Positions 1 through 14,232 of a stretch of 64,000 nt of DNA are shown one piece after another. The position numbers were made by a program, and so were the translations under genes. Each line of letters opens with the position of its first letter. The first letter of the stretch is position 1. A model generated the notes under the pieces. The model had not been told where the DNA came from, made no database searches, and was given only the letters and a program-made list of their open reading frames with translations. This stretch comes from Certhia americana (Eukaryota; Chordata; Aves; Passeriformes; Certhiidae). The stretch covers positions 1,007,817 to 1,071,816 of the forward strand of contig JAGMWU010000039.1 of NCBI GenBank assembly GCA_018697195.1, read 5' to 3'.

Positions 1-1847
1 TGGGCTTCTTTCCATATTTACCTAGTTTCTTGGCTAACAAATGCATGTTTTATAACTGCTCTTTGGAAGATTTTATCCTGTGTGTGTTTTTAACAGGAAA
101 TTAAACATTAAACCCCTTCCCTCCCCCCCGCCCCCCTTTATTCACAATGGCATGAGTTAAGCACCAGGCACAAGCCAGTGTTTTGTATTTCCTGGATATG
201 GCAAAATTATCATAATCTTGTTTTAAACAAGCAGCTGATACATATTTATATGTAAATATATTTGTAGACAAATATATCTCTAAAGTTATTGTAATTGTAT
301 ATAAATATTCTCTGCGCCTTGAAACTAGAACTGTGTTGGAGGCAAAATCTCTCTGTGCGGGAAAACTTCTTGAGTGTGTTTCTTTTAGGATTGTTATGCA
401 AACCAGGAAATTGTTAGAAAAGCGGAAACAAGTCTTTAGCTATCAGCTGCTCCAGGGAGTTAACAGGCTTCAGAATCCACTGCTTGAATTGGAAATGCAG
501 GGTTTGGGCCAGGTTTCTTTTTAAAAGCACGTTTGCAGTCGAGAAGCTTTTTGACTGCGCACAAAATGTATGCTGCAACCACCCAGAAAGGGCTGTAAGA
601 TATATAAATACTGATAGATATAATAGCCGAAGAACACACACTACGTTTGATAAAAATCTTTATTTTGCCTTCTAGTAATTAGCTGTACTGAATTCTGATA
701 GTACGTAGATTTTCCTGCCTTGTACATGGCAATTAGATGATTAAACCTATTTGCAAACAATTAAAGGATTATATTTACTACCATGAGGATCTTTGTTTCC
801 TCAAAGACCAACTTAAGTCACAGATGATACTGTCTGTTTTTCATTCAACTTCTTTCTTCTTTGCACTGTGGTAAGCTAGTTACTAAATTTTCACTTTGCA
901 GTTTTTTGACATCCTAGTGTCTCAAGTAGAACTGGACCTAATGAGGAACTCTGAGCTACTTTCATACGTGGCCCAGACCCAAAGTTCTTGTTTCAGCGAA
1001 ATGCAAGTTTGTCTTAGATTTACATTAGGACCATTTCCAGAGTTTTCTAGCCTTCTAAATAAATATTTGGGATTTGTTTCTTGGTGACTTTGTTCTTTCA
1101 TTTATTATTTTTTTTTTTAATCTATGAAAACTGCTTTCTTCTTTCCCCCTCACTATCTGAATGAATTTGAGTGAATAGCAGTGCAGAAACTCCTGTGCCT
1201 TACAGTTTTAGCTATGTACCAATGACTTTTCATTGACTCTGTCTCTCTATGCAGAGAGGGCAAGGTTGTTAGCTAGAACTGGAAGTTGTTTATCCTGTTC
1301 TAAACATGTCATTGGGATTTTATTTTCCATTTGGGCAGTGAGTAAGTATCAGAGAAGATCTCTGTTTACATTTCTCCTCGAGGGCAATGCAGATTTAAAA
1401 TTTTGTTCCCTTACAATTTTATTTAAATTTTTATGTACCTTTCTTGTCCTGTAGCAAATGCAACAGGTTTGGGATTTCTCTTGTGTTTGTTTCACTCTTA
1501 TTAAATTTTTTTCAGTGTCAGAGACTTAGAGATTATTAAACAATTTTGCAGGGCTGATAGAGCAATATAGGGAAAAAAGTCCTGTGTAAGGTAGGCAGTG
1601 TAATCCAGTCCATCCAGGATGAGCAGAGAATCAGCACAAGTTGCATAAGTCACACCTGCAGTCAAGAAATGGGTCATGCGTAGCACTTTGTCCAGCTACA
1701 GAACACCTTGTTTTCTAAACAAACCAGAATATACACCTTAAACCACAGGGCCTCCTGATGTCTTATTGTATTTGAATACCCACCCCTTTTCTCCTTGGCC
1801 CATACAGAGACATGGCACATTAGTGTCAAAGGGAGGGCTGCATTGTC

Positions 1848-1851
1848 CTAT

Positions 1852-1882
<31 letters not shown>

Positions 1883-1951
1883 TCTATCTATCTATCTATT
1901 TATTTATTTATTTATTTAAATTTAATTAATTAATTTTATTTTTTTTTATTT
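1848..1951. repeat. Compound (TTTA)n/(TCTA)n microsatellite
   Basis: About eight TTTA units are followed by four TCTA units and then about five more TTTA units, ending in an AT-rich tail with TTAA and poly-T. The TCTA block in the middle of a TTTA array looks like a single A/C-type point change that spread by slippage. It lies in the ARHGAP10 intron. Confidence 0.95.
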
Positions 1952-4900
1952 TGTGTCCTATCCCCCCACTCTGGAATCATATGGGCTGTTTGTGATAGCT
2001 TGCTGCTGCTGCTGTAAAGTAAATACTATATTTCTAGTGATTTAAAGAACAGATTCTTCTGCAGAATTCAAAAAGAAATAAAACTTAGAGCAACTACTTA
2101 ACCCTTCAAAACTTTGTGCTAACTTATATTGCCCTTTGAAGCATTTAGGGAAGCACAGTTGTGAATGGTATGTTAGTGTTGAATAGGAGTAACTGATCTT
2201 GATTTTTTTGTAGGAATTGGAGGGAGACAGGGTCTTAATTTGGGTGATAAATTAATTTGCATGAATTACTGTGGCATTCAATTAAATTACTTTATCAGAG
2301 TAAAACGTGTTATGTGTTAAGGCTAGACGTAGAAATATTCCCTCTCCCTACTCCACCCCATCCCTTCCTGCCCCAAACACAAGTAAAAAATCGTCAACTT
2401 TGTTTGGAATTACTGAGAGAAAACCTGGATTTTAGAGGAAGTTTGATTTATAACGAAACTGGTCTTCAGGGCTGAAACAGCCCAGACTGCAAGGTTGCAG
2501 GTGTGAAACCTGGCCTTGAACTCCTTCTATTTCTGAATATGCTGCTTGGAAGTATTTTTGTAACCTGGCACGTAGTAGGGGAAATGGAAAGAAAAGCAGC
2601 TACATAGGCATATCAAAAAGCCATGAGGCCCTGCAACACATGCTTACAAAACTATTGTTAACAGCTGAGCAGAGCACAGCCATGCTGTCACAAAATAAGT
2701 GCACCAATGCTAGTCATGAGGGGAAGATCAGGATGATTGCTGTTTGCCATGTGGAATTTCAGACAGTTTGTATTTCATCTTGCTGCAAGACTAGTTCCTG
2801 CAATTCTATGTGATTCATCACAGCTTTTCCCACCTGATGGCTCTGAGTAGGATGTGTGCTAAACAGAGTTAAAAGTCTTCTTGAGCTACTGCAAGTGAAG
2901 GTAAAGCTTTTTCTTATGTAATTGTGGAATTGTGGGTCCTACTTTCCTATCAGAGAGTTGACTTCTGCTTGGAGAGCTCTGGGTCCATAGAAGGTACTTT
3001 TAAAAAAAAAAAAAAAGAATCATTTTAGTCCATGCTTTGCATATACAATATACATTGTCTGGCCATTTTATCCCTGTGAGTAATCTTTTTGCTACAGCCT
3101 GCTTGCTGGGCTGTTACCAAAAAACAAATTTGTGTCATGGTGTAGTAAACATCCCCTAACTTTTCCATCTCGTTGAATGAGGTGTATCAGATCTTCATGG
3201 TTGGTGTGAGCATTGCCTTAGTTTCATTGCCAGTGCTTGTCTGCTTTCAGTGTATGAAATGTTAAGGCTGTAGAAATGTTCCAAGTAAACACATCCACGT
3301 GTTCACACACATGCATGCAAGAGGAGTCAGGGGGCAGGGGAAGGGAACTTGAATAGACTGAAAACTAGAATCTGAATTGAAAGAAGGAACGGGAAGTTCA
3401 GGAGAATGGGTTGGTCTTTCCTTGAGGCCAGACATTATTAAAAACCTCTGATCTCCTGAAACAATCCTTCATCTCTTCAGTTCTCTACCTCCTGCACACA
3501 GACATGAAGGGGCAGATAATGCTGTAAGAAGGCCAATTTGGCATGCTAAAAGCCCTTAATCCCAGGTATGGAAGTCATTGACATACCTTTGCTACATGCC
3601 AGCATTGCTCGGGCCAACCTGTGTTGGTAGAAGTAAATTCCCTCACCTGGCACACAAGAGTGTAAGTAGAACACGCTTGTAGCTGTTCAGCTCTTCAGTC
3701 ACCTTCCTATAGATGAGAACATGCATTGCACTAAATTAGGGGTTTCCTCACATGCTCTTGCTTCTCTTCACTGGTGACAAGGATAGCAGAGTTCTTGCAG
3801 GGGAGAGCAGGTGAACTTTCATAAGGCTGATATGCAAGTTAGAAAATATTCCTCTTCTTGTTTCGCTCCCACTCCATCAGTGTTTTTAATTCGGTCATTA
3901 AAAAATGAGTTCTTGATCACCGATTAGCTTCTGGAAATCTTTGTCCTATTTGTTCTTCTTTTTCTAATTTTCTGTTTTCTTCTTTTGAGAGTTGCACTTA
4001 GTGCAAGGTGAATTACATTACTGTCACTTCTTTCCTTCCCAGCTGTTCTTGTGACTTGCTGAACCAACAGGGAGATTGAAGGTGTTCTTAGGGGAGATCA
4101 ACAAACCTGTCACCTGGATGTTCAATTGAAACAACTGACAAAACTTCCCCTAAGGGCTGCTTATCTTGTTTTCAGTAGGTTTTTTTAACAAGCCGTAGAT
4201 ATCCAGCTTGATCCATTCCTCCACTGTTATGGCAAAAGGAGAGAGGCGAACAAAATGAAAAAGGAGGCACAGTCAAGTGTCAGCAGTGTAGTGAAAATAT
4301 TTCAGGCTTTCTTGTGAGAGACCCATCACATGCACAATGTGGTAGCAGTTAGTCCTTGTCATTGGCTAGGCTGTGGAATTATTAGTGAGAAACTTCTTTT
4401 AAGGAGTCATAGGAAGTGACTGCAAGTGAAGCAAGCTTAATAGCGAGAGGAAAGGAGACAACAGCCTAACGTTATCTCTATCTGACAGCTAGGGAAACAC
4501 TTCACCTTTTGAGGGTGGAAGCACCCTTATGGATACATCTTCCAGCTTATTGGTGCCTGAATTGCCAGCAAAACAGAAAAGGAAATGGAATAATATTTTC
4601 ACGGACTTGGAGTTTTTGATGGTATTTAACAAGTGCTTTTGACTTAGGGTACTTTTAGGACTGGTTATTGTACCCCTTCTTGATCTGCTCTGGTTTCTCG
4701 AAGTTTTCATTCTCATGGATTAGACTAGAGCTGTTCCCCTGTATGTTTCAATACAGGGCTGGATCAATACAGGGATTTCATGTTGCCTGGACTTGTGGAA
4801 ATCCAAACTCAGTGCTACCAAAAAAAAGTATGAAAGTGGTGGGACAGTCTGTTTATCTTAATGTTTGTCAGGATTTTCAGGAAGTAGCTTCAGTTCATTG

Positions 4901-7459
4901 CTTCATTTTTCAGCCATGAAATTGGTTGGCATCTGTCCAGCCTGGTAAGGCTGGAGATCATGTGTGGTTTCCTCCCAAGCCAGCTCTGGTAAAAATGAGT
5001 AATCTTTGAGTTTAGATACTGCTCTTGTTATCATGGTGTACATAAATCAAAAAAGGAACCCCTCTGCAGACTTGTATCTGATTTGTTTCAAAATGTAATT
5101 ATGTGATATAATTAACATCCCAACACTGTAGCTGTGACTGTCTTGAACTGTTTTTCCACAGCTTGAAGAATAAATCTGGATTATTTACCCATTTTAGTTT
5201 TAGCTTGCTCAGCGAAAGGCTATATGTCTTTCGGATTTTATTTGTGTAAAATAATCAAGCAGTATTTCTTCTGAATTTTGAAAGATGACCTGCAGTAAGG
5301 GGCATATTTATTGTAATAATTGCTTAATTTTTACAGGTTAGTTGTTTAATGATACCACGTAAGTGTATCTCTAGAAAGATGCTTGTTTAAAATTTAACTT
5401 TGCATTTTAAAAATGGACAAAAACAATCAAAAAGGGGGAGGCCAGAACAGGAGGATGGGCCCCAAACTCCACTTGCCCCTAAGTAACTTGCAGATGAGCA
5501 CATTTTTTTCCTTTCCTAACCCCAACTGAAACACCTTGTGGCCCTTTTGGCTACAATTCTTGAGTTGCATCATCCAGTCTTGAGGCAAATTGTGTCTAGC
5601 ACAGCCTCCTCCTTTTCCTGATGCATCTGAACCATTATGGAGTTGGGAAAAAACAACCTCTTTACAGGGAAGCTACTTTGTGCCTAACAGACACATGCTG
5701 CTACATGCACACATTTGAAAAATATATCAAAGTTGGTCTTTATCTAGGAAAAACTGTAGTCAGCTCGAATAATTGTGTTAATTATTTTGTCTGAGAGAAA
5801 AAAGTAGCTGGCACAGAGATCTGGTTCTTGCTGCATGTGTTCTGTGTGACAGCATGAAACTGATGGGAATGTGGGTTGTCTGCTGTCCATTTGCTCTGCT
5901 GGCTTGAGGCTGGATGAGTCTATGATGTCTAAATTTTTGTAAGAGCGAACTGCAGACCAGGGCAGGGCTGCAGTATATAGGGTTTGCTGCACGCTGGGGT
6001 TATTAATGGGTATTCTTGGATAATGGAATGTAGTAATACAAACCTATTTTTGTGACCTCCAAAGAATCTGACCTTCAAAATACCCATCATTCAGGAGTAG
6101 TGAAATAACTGTCTTGTTTAGTTTTAGTATTCACTATGGTTACTTTTTTAACCAAACAATAGGTCACTATTAGCTTTCAGTCAAGCTTTCACCTTGATTT
6201 GGGAACATGCTTAAAAAGCATAATTTCTGTGGTCTGGAGGTAATAAATAATTGATCAGTTTTAGTGTCATGACAAATGAAAGTACACAGTTTCTTAATTT
6301 ACTGAGAAACAGATGACTTGGCTTCATTAATTCAGAAAACTTTACAAAGTTTGAAGAAGTAGAAGAATACCTGAGTTCACCTGGTTGTTTGTTGTGATTT
6401 ACCACAGGACGAGTGGTACTGTAAATAGTGAATAAAGTGGGCAGCCCTGCATCTAGAAAAGGCTCTTCGTCACTACTTCTTCCTCTGGTAACTATCACAG
6501 AAAACTTTTTCCAATGGAGTTACTTCTAGCTTTCCAGGAATGGCTGAATCCTTTCCAGAGTAGTTGGTACATCGTTTCATGGGATCATTTAAAGATTTAT
6601 TAACTGTGTGAGGAAACTTTGGTCATGTTTTTTGTGTCTGTTTTCTGTCGATGTTGAAGATTTAACATTTGGAACAAAGTACTTGCTTGATCAGGGATAT
6701 TTATGATACCAATGTTTCGTGTCTATTCCCTGATCTATGAGATTCCTGTTAAAATTAAAATATAGTACATACCCACAAATTTATGTAAGAGCAAAGCTAC
6801 TTTCTACTTGTTTCAACTTCTGTATTATTGTGGGAGGTTAGCTGTTAATGGGGAATGAATGTTTGTTGTTTCAGAGTGGGATGCAGCTGTGATGCTGATG
6901 GGGGAGGATGGTGGCTGCACAGGACTGCAGCTGCTGCTTCCCCACCTCATGATGAAGAAAATGTCAGACTTGAAGGTGGCAACAGGGATTTTGCAGCATT
7001 TTTAACCTACTCCCCTCAGTAATTGTTCTCATCATCCCTTGTCTGTGACTCAATCTGTTTGTGTCAAAGTTGAGATGGATTTTTGTCCTCTTATTTTAGC
7101 ATGATTTGCCTATGCAATTACCATTGAAAACATAAATGACAGTTTTGTTCAGCCTTTTCTGTGTATCTCAACAAAAATAGTCACATATTCCTCATTTACT
7201 TCAGAAAAATTCTCTTTCATAAACTGATTTCATTTTATGGTTACCCTTAAACTATAGACATTGGTTGTACTGTTGACATTAAAGATTAGTCTTGCTTTTA
7301 ACATTAAAAAAACCCATGTAGTTCATCAGTTTACTTCAGCTGAAGTTGGAAGAAAACTCACTTAAGCAAGTAAATGATAGTGTTAACTTTCTGCTTTTCA
7401 TGGTTCTTAATACAAATGCTTTTTTCTTATTTAGAATTCTCAGAGTAAAGTAAGGATCA

Positions 7460-9920
7460 GATTATTGACACTGCCAGAGTATTTCAGGTTTTTTTTTCAA
7501 CTTTGGATGCCAACAAAAAGTATTCTTAGACTAGCCAGATGGAAAAAGGAGAAAAAAAGGCAGTGGGGAGACATGTTATGCTCAGTTAGGTAGAAGCTTA
7601 GTTCAGATTTCTGGTAAGGAGGGCCTTAGAGTCTTTACTATCTGAGGCTCCTCCAGATAAAAAGCAGAAGGAATCGAGGGTTTATGTATTTGCTAGAGAA
7701 AAGCTGGTTATGAGGTAGGTATTAGTCCATGCTGGTACTTTGGGGATATCTATCATTATGAGAAAGGGTGACACGAGTCAGGGAAGGGGAAGAGGAGGAT
7801 GGATATTTGGGTTATCTGAAACTGAGGGGCTAGTAGTACCAGCTGGACACACCACTAAATTGTTAGGATCAGCCTAAGATATTTATTATTTTCCAGATGG
7901 GGCTGCTCTGAACTATGAAAAGCCATAAAGGCAGAGCAGAGGGTGTCTGTTGCAGAGGCACAGTGAAAGCTCAAAGGCTTGGATGAGTGTTGTGATTAGA
8001 TCAGTGAAACAAGAAGATAATTTACATGACAGTTTAAAAGGATCCAAGCAGTCAAAAAATTTAAATAGTATGCGAAAGGTGATGAGAATGTGAAGCAAGT
8101 TTTTAACTGTCTTGAGAGTAAAATTGGATCCTACACCTATTTGTGTAGGATGAGGACATGAATTGTTGAAGTAGCTTGATGGCAGCTCTAGAAAGATCAC
8201 CAAGCTGAAGGCACTCAGAGCCTTCCCACAAATATGACGAAGGAAAGGTGAAGAGTTGATGGCTGGAAGGTTGACAGAAATTTGTGAGGTGTCATACAGA
8301 CTTACTGCTTTCATACTGAGAACCCTCGTGTCCTTCATCTGTTCAGGCACACTCTTTGGCACCCAAAAACGAGTGTAATAGGAGAGAAAAAGGAGGGGGA
8401 TTGACATTTTTAGAAGGAGAAGGTGAAGGCACCAAGAACACCAGACTGTATGCTCAAAGAATAATATAAAAGAGCCTTAAAGGCGATCAGATCTTGCATG
8501 TTTTATAAGGTAAGAGCTTATTAGAATTCAGGTGGTAGGAAAGAAGAATAGGAAGTTTCTGGTGCTCCTCTTCAAAAGGACCTGTCAGTCCAATGTGGCA
8601 GTCAGCTTTTTCATAGGAGTGGGAGGCCTGACAATGCTGCTTACTGCAGAACAATGCTGGAGATAAAGAGGAGTGCGATGAGAGAAACAGTAAAAAATAT
8701 TAGACTATCAATATTAGGAGTCCCTGACTTCTGAGGTAAAAGGAAACCCCCATAAAGCTGATTCAGTTCCAGCAATGTCCTTAACACGCACTTTGAGAAA
8801 CAAACCATGTCAAAAATTAAAAGGCAGGTCTCCAGTAGCTTAGGGTCTTTACTGGTTCTACAAGGCAAACTACAGGAAAAGGGCAGGGGGGTGGGAAAAG
8901 AGCTAATTGCTAGAAGTCAATGAATGTTACAAGTTTTGAAGGAATGTCGAAAAGAACTTAGTTATGATAATCGATGTGTAATCAAGGAGAAATGTTCACA
9001 AGTAGGTCTGTTGCTAGGTGAATATTTTGAATAATGCAAAGTCACCTAACTTGTCTGAAAAAAGGTCTCTGGTCATGGGATTGTATAGCTTGGCAATGTT
9101 AATTTTTAAAACATCTTGTGGCTTGCTGAAGAAGTTTGAAGCAACTGGAGGAATGCTGATGGAGTAGCAGTATTTAGAAAAGTAAATACAAATCTTTGAC
9201 AATGTATTTGCACAGGGGACAAAGTTAGGAGAATTGCAAATAATGACAGGCAGTAGGAGTTGTGTTTGTTTGCTAAGCTGCACCCATTCAAACAAAATAA
9301 ACATGGTTGTTTTGAGAAAAAATGTACAGATTTTAGAGGGAAAACATAGCCCAAAATTACAGAAGGGAGCACATCCTTAGAAACAAGGACTCTGCTAGGC
9401 CTGTGGGTCACAGAGGCCAGTCAGCTCATCATATTATTAATTTAAATTCATGGCAAAACCAACTGGATGTACAAATGGGACTGATGAGTAGGAGTAAGTC
9501 GTGGAATTAATGCTTAATGTTGTTCCGATGGAACCACAACAAAATCCCATAGAATCACATCTGATGTAGCCTCTTCAGAGAGAACACTGGGAAATTGTAA
9601 CAGCTTTATAAAATAGGTATGTGATTCCAAAGCTACAAAATCCCTCCCAGTAAGAGATTCGGTGTTAAACTTAAAAAGGAGATCATTGAGATATTGTCAC
9701 ACAGCAAAAATCTGATATGAGAGCTAATTCAATAATTAGTAGTGCCTATTACATGGGTCATGCCTGAAAATAAGGCCTAACAAAGTGAAGGTACATGCAT
9801 TGATTGGCAAGTCTGTTAATTAGTAAGCAATTGATTCTTCATTCCCTTTTCCATCTACTGATGTTTTCAGACAATGATTATTTGGAAGATGTAGTTTGAC
9901 CCTAATATTAGATGAGCATT
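7460..9920. other. Purine-rich unassigned intronic stretch
   Basis: On the + strand this stretch is richer in G and A than its flanks. It carries a cluster of - strand open frames (164, 75, 96 and 101 codons between 7913 and 9411) as well as + strand frames broken by many stops. It includes a 9-bp perfect hairpin at 8128-8151, a length expected by chance in a window this size. It could be an old, decayed transposable element, but I recognise no polymerase, transposase or LTR signature, so no family is assigned. It is listed so that the stretch is not read as empty. Confidence 0.25.
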
Positions 9921-12743
9921 AATCAAAAGCAGGTTATTAAGCTGAATGAAGAGATAATGAGGCACAGTTCTTTGGCCTCTGCCATGTACAGGAGTTACTG
10001 TAATTTCTGAAGTTAACTGAACTTTTGGCACTGACATACAGGGTGGGATCTTTGTGCTGTTGAAAGCATAGAAATGACCCTATATTTTGAAGATTTAGGT
10101 TTGGAGCATATATTGGTTTTAATCATGAAAATGTGCTATATGGTCATTAGTCATCTGTATTTGCAGCTATACAGAATTGCCTCTTCCTGAATAAAAATAT
10201 TGTTTTACTTTACAAAAGAAGATAATTAAAGACATCAGAACTGTAAAGTGTCCTTCAGCATGTTTTTAGAAGGTTTTTACTTAATCCCATAGAATTTAGC
10301 AGGCATTTTCCTGTTTAAATACTTGCTTTGTTTTTAGTGTTCAAAACCCAGTCTTAGTTTTGGAAGTTCAGTGCAGTCCAGACTATGAGAAAACACTGGC
10401 TCAGGAAGGAAGAAGTAAAATTTGAGGAAAGATTTAACACACAGTTTAATTTAAGATAATGTCAAACCTAATTGCCTGTATACTACAGTCTCCAGTGTTG
10501 ACTCTGCTGTGTGTGACTGAAGTGTTCAGTGTTTTTGGGGTTTTTTTAAAAACTTTTTCTGTGTGTTCTGAGAAACAATTTAACAGAATATCCTCTGCTT
10601 TCTGTAGGGAGGTGCTGTGAGTTGGTCATATTTGTAATGTTAAAAACCAGATTAATATTCCTTTCAAATGTGTTTTAGTAATGGTAAGTGAATGGTTGAG
10701 GTAAATGTGGCCTTCTAATATGGTATATATAGTTTGATAATATACTGCTGCTTTGAAAAGAAATTGTGATGGATTAAAAGGATTTAAGTCTAGTTCTAAG
10801 GAATTTGTGAAGTTACCACTTCTAATACCACTGTCTAATCTCTCAGATGTTTATCACTGCCACACACCTCTGCAAAAGAGATGTAATTAATTAGTTTTTA
10901 CCTGACACTCCTGTGATTCTCATGTTCTGTAAATGTGAAGCAGCAGCACCATGGCCTTGGTGCAGTGGGGAGATGCCAGGTGAGCAGGATTGGGCCACAG
11001 TGCAAGTGACTCACTTTCCCAGGTTAATGTTCTCCCCCTCAGAGCATATCACACTTTGGTACTACGGGCTAATTTAGATCCTTAAATTAGCAGCTGCTTG
11101 GGGAGAAATTTCCAGATGATCATTTTTATCATTTCACTGTTTTTAGTTGTATGTCATTTTACTCTCTAGGGAAATTGCTCTCTCAGAGCTGCTGGGAGGG
11201 GGTGAGGATGAGGTGGCTGGCGATGCAGCTGAGGGCTTTGCTAACTCTGAGCTATTGTAGGAGAAGGAATTGAGGCTGTGATAGAGTTATGAGAAGGATT
11301 TTATGCAGCAAGGGTGGCTTTTCATTGTCCACATTTTTTTATTGTGGTGTTGCACTTTTCATTAATTAAGAAAAAATCATAAATAGAAGAAATCATTGCA
11401 GCAGTAGTGCTTAGCTTGATGGAGTAGAATTAAGCTCAGTTTTTCCCTGAGCAGATGCTAATTAATTTAGAAATAGAAAGTAATGTTGTACAGGACTTAA
11501 TCTTGTATATTACTGTATATGGGAGATATAACTTGTCAAGCCTGCACAATATTTGAATGGCTTTTGATTGTGTTATTTTGATGCTGTGTTAAGGACCTAG
11601 TTATTAATTTTTTTGCCCCAGAAACTTTTGGCTCCAAAAGAGCAGAACTCTTTTACAGGGATGGTGGGGGCAGTGATTTCTAATCCACTGTAGACTTTTC
11701 TGGTGGTGTTATTTGGCAGGCCTGTGGGTTGTGTTCATGAGTTCACGTGTTCATGAGGGAGTAGGATGGATGGAGGAAAGGATGCAAGGAGCCTTGTAAA
11801 GGGTGGCTGGAATAGATCCTTATTACTGTTAAATATTAATATATTGAAAACAGCTACAGGCTCCATTTGAGACTGCTGGCTTAGCAATGCTGGATACTTT
11901 AATGCTTCCAAACATCCTCATTTCACACACCTCCTTTTGAATTTATGAAATGTACATCTGATGCTTAAAAAATAAAGATTAAAAGGAAAAAGCTATGTGG
12001 ATGAACATTAGCTTTCAAGTGAAGAATGTGCTGTTTGGCTTGATATGTCAGCATGGTTTGCAGTGACTGCTCTGCCACATTGGTAACTTTATCTCATGGT
12101 CCTTGGGATAGGGATGCTATTCCTTTAAAGTTTTCCTAATCAATCATATCTGAATATGTTGCCTCTGGAGTGGTATCCTAAGAGTAGCCTAGGAAAGCAA
12201 ATAGTAGATCAGAGTACAATGAGCTCTCTTAAAAGTATCACCATTAAAAAGGCATAATAAAAGTAACATTCTTGGATATTGTGTGTTTGTTAGAGATCTC
12301 TTGCTTATTCTGACCTTTCTAAATGTCATTGTTTCATGTTTGAGAAGACTACTTATTGTATTTGAGAGCACTCATTTCCTCAAATATGTGTTGAATTATC
12401 TTTAGAGACTGTTTTTAGGGAGACATGCAAACGTGCAGAGCGTAAATAATTTTCTTACCAAAAAGGATGCCTTTGTCTAAAAATACCTCCCCAAAATTTA
12501 GCATTTCATTCACATAAAACACCTACTGAAAAGGGACTGTTGTATGTGAAGAAAGCCTAGTGAGAACAGTGGGGAAAATTGTGCAATGGTACCTTTTGGG
12601 GAGATACTGGGAGATTGCTTGTCCTCCAAAATATCCAGTGGAGTTGGGACAGTGAGGATATTTCAGGACATTATTCCCAAGGCAGATTATTTGGTTTTAT
12701 GAGATAATTTTTTGAGTATCCTGACTTGTGCTCTCTTTTCCAG

Positions 12744-12906
12744 CTGACAGTCACAGCTCTCCCAGAGAAGACACCCCAACTGGGAGCATGGATTCTCTTT
12801 CTTCCCAGTCTCCAACACCTGCCTTCTCCAGCAGCCCTCCCGGGCTCTTGGATGGAAATCACCTTATCATGGACAGCGGAGATCTTGCAGGCTGGACAAC
12901 AAATCT
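12744..12906 (+). CDS. ARHGAP10: ARHGAP10 (GRAF2) coding exon, Ser/Pro-rich linker
   Basis: This is an internal exon of the Rho GTPase-activating protein GRAF2/PS-GAP. The family is built as BAR, PH, RhoGAP, a Ser/Pro-rich linker and an SH3 domain. It acts on RhoA and Cdc42 at membranes and at the actin cytoskeleton. The exon encodes 54 residues of the linker, containing SPREDTPTGSMDSLSSQSP, which corresponds to the human ARHGAP10 segment with EDTPTSSLDSLSS. The acceptor is ctcttttccag and the donor is CT|GTAAGT. The exon begins with the last two bases of a codon and ends after two bases of the next. That phase fits the exon at 23269. The linker is low-complexity and diverges quickly, so the assignment rests on the shared motif and on joining in frame to an unmistakable SH3 domain. 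The upstream catalytic exons lie outside the window. Confidence 0.93.
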
Positions 12907-14158
12907 GTAAGTAACTGAATATTAAGTAAGGGTGTTTCCACTAGTATGACTGTGAAACACATTTCCCTTTTTAGTTTGGTGAGGAGTGATTTTTACAAAT
13001 TGCATATAATTGTGTTTATTTTCTTCTGCCACAAAAAGATGTGCTTGTATGTTGTGGTGGAGCTTAGAGCCTACTTGAATGCTTGTAGGAAAAAAAAATG
13101 TTCTTCTTCTATTGAAATCTACTTCATTTTCCTGTGACCCCTTATAACATTTCAAATGGCTTTTTATTTTTTTTTATTTAAGCAGTGAATATATAAGGTA
13201 TTCTCTGTATGATTTATTACCCTAGTTTTATTTCAAGAAAACATTAAAGTACACTTAGATACCATACTGTTAAGATTTTGGGCCCAAATTTGGATTTGGA
13301 TAAGCACACTGCAATCAGTGTGTGCTCAAATGCTGTTGTCTAAGAACATTATAATTTTTAATCTCTTCTTAACAAATTAAATGCCTGGTTTACAATGAAG
13401 TGCAGTCTGTCACTTTCAGTAGATGCTGTAAATGTTCCGGTTTTGAGCATGACTTAAATTTAGAAAAAATTGACATAGAAATGTTAGTCCTATCTCTGTG
13501 ATACGTATTCAGGTTTGATACACAAAAAGTTGACCATGTTTTTAAATCAGAGTTGAACTTGAATTCTCTGGTTTGCTATTCATTCAAACTTTAACCACTA
13601 TCAAGACAAATTTTTCCAGCCTTTAATGCCAAGAAGAGTGGAAGGAGCAGGTCTGGAGAAAAGATCTGTTACAAATATTTTCCATAATGGCATTCTGAGC
13701 AGCCAGCTCTGGTGATGAAACAAGTGTAAAATATATGTGTAGATGTGTGTAACACATGAGAATATATGGATAGTCATAGAATAATTAATAATAATTAACT
13801 GCTGATTGTGTGTTTATTAACTAGAAAATTTTTTTTTTTTGGATGTAATGAAAGAATTCCAGATTTATAGGTATTTTTCACAAATATTTGTCAGTAGAGG
13901 TCCGAAGTTACTCTTCCCTTATCCTCTTGTACTATCCTCTAGAAGTGAGTAGAATTAGCAAGAACTTGTACTTACCAAACAGAGGTGCATATGTGTGGAA
14001 GAGATGCTGTAGTTGGTATAAAACTGGACTGTCAGTGAAAGCTAATTAAGGAACACGGGGTTAACAGGACAGTGATAATGTCACTTCAGAGAATAAAAGG
14101 AGGAGTTTTGGTTTTATCCAGAGAGTTTGGGAATGTCAGGTGTTTAAAGGAATGTTGG

Positions 14159-14232
14159 GTTTTTTTTTTTTTTTTTTTGTTTTTTTTTTTTTTTTTTTTG
14201 TTTGGTTTTTTTTGGTTTTTTTTTTTTGTGTT
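14159..14232. repeat. Long poly-T tract
   Basis: Runs of 18, 18, 8 and 13 T are interrupted by single G residues or GG. It may be a decayed poly-A tail of a - strand retroposon or simply slippage-grown poly-T. No recognisable retroposon body adjoins it. Confidence 0.9.

Larger units (their letters stand above)
1..12743 (+). other. ARHGAP10: ARHGAP10 intron, 5' end outside window
   Basis: This AT-rich span ends at a good splice acceptor (ctcttttccag, AG at 12742-12743). I scanned it for the RhoGAP-domain exons and the proline-rich exon that should precede the first exon seen here and found none, so it is read as part of one long intron. It contains a compound tetranucleotide microsatellite near 1.85 kb, a 15-base A run at 3002-3016, and a purine-rich unassigned stretch at about 7460-9920. 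Open frames up to 164 codons occur on the - strand at 7.9-9.4 kb but match no family I recognise. The start of the intron is not in the window, so its full length is unknown. A short, poorly conserved exon could have been missed. Confidence 0.75.

Noticed and set aside
2046..2060. AGAACAGATTCTTCT, resembling a steroid receptor response element
   Set aside because: One position departs from the palindromic consensus. A single near-match in 64 kb is expected by chance, and it is far from any visible promoter.
6874..7000. TTTCAG followed by a GC-richer stretch, exon-like
   Set aside because: Translations in all three frames do not match any ARHGAP10 segment and no convincing donor follows.
8128..8151. 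9-bp hairpin ATCCTACAC/GTGTAGGAT, and a similar one at 11068-11091
   Set aside because: Perfect 9-bp stems with short loops are expected a few times by chance in a window of this size.
7913..8407. 164-codon open frame on the - strand
   Set aside because: It is hydrophobic, Leu/Ser/Phe-rich, as expected when the complement of purine-rich DNA is translated. It has no recognisable domain and no exon borders consistent with a gene.
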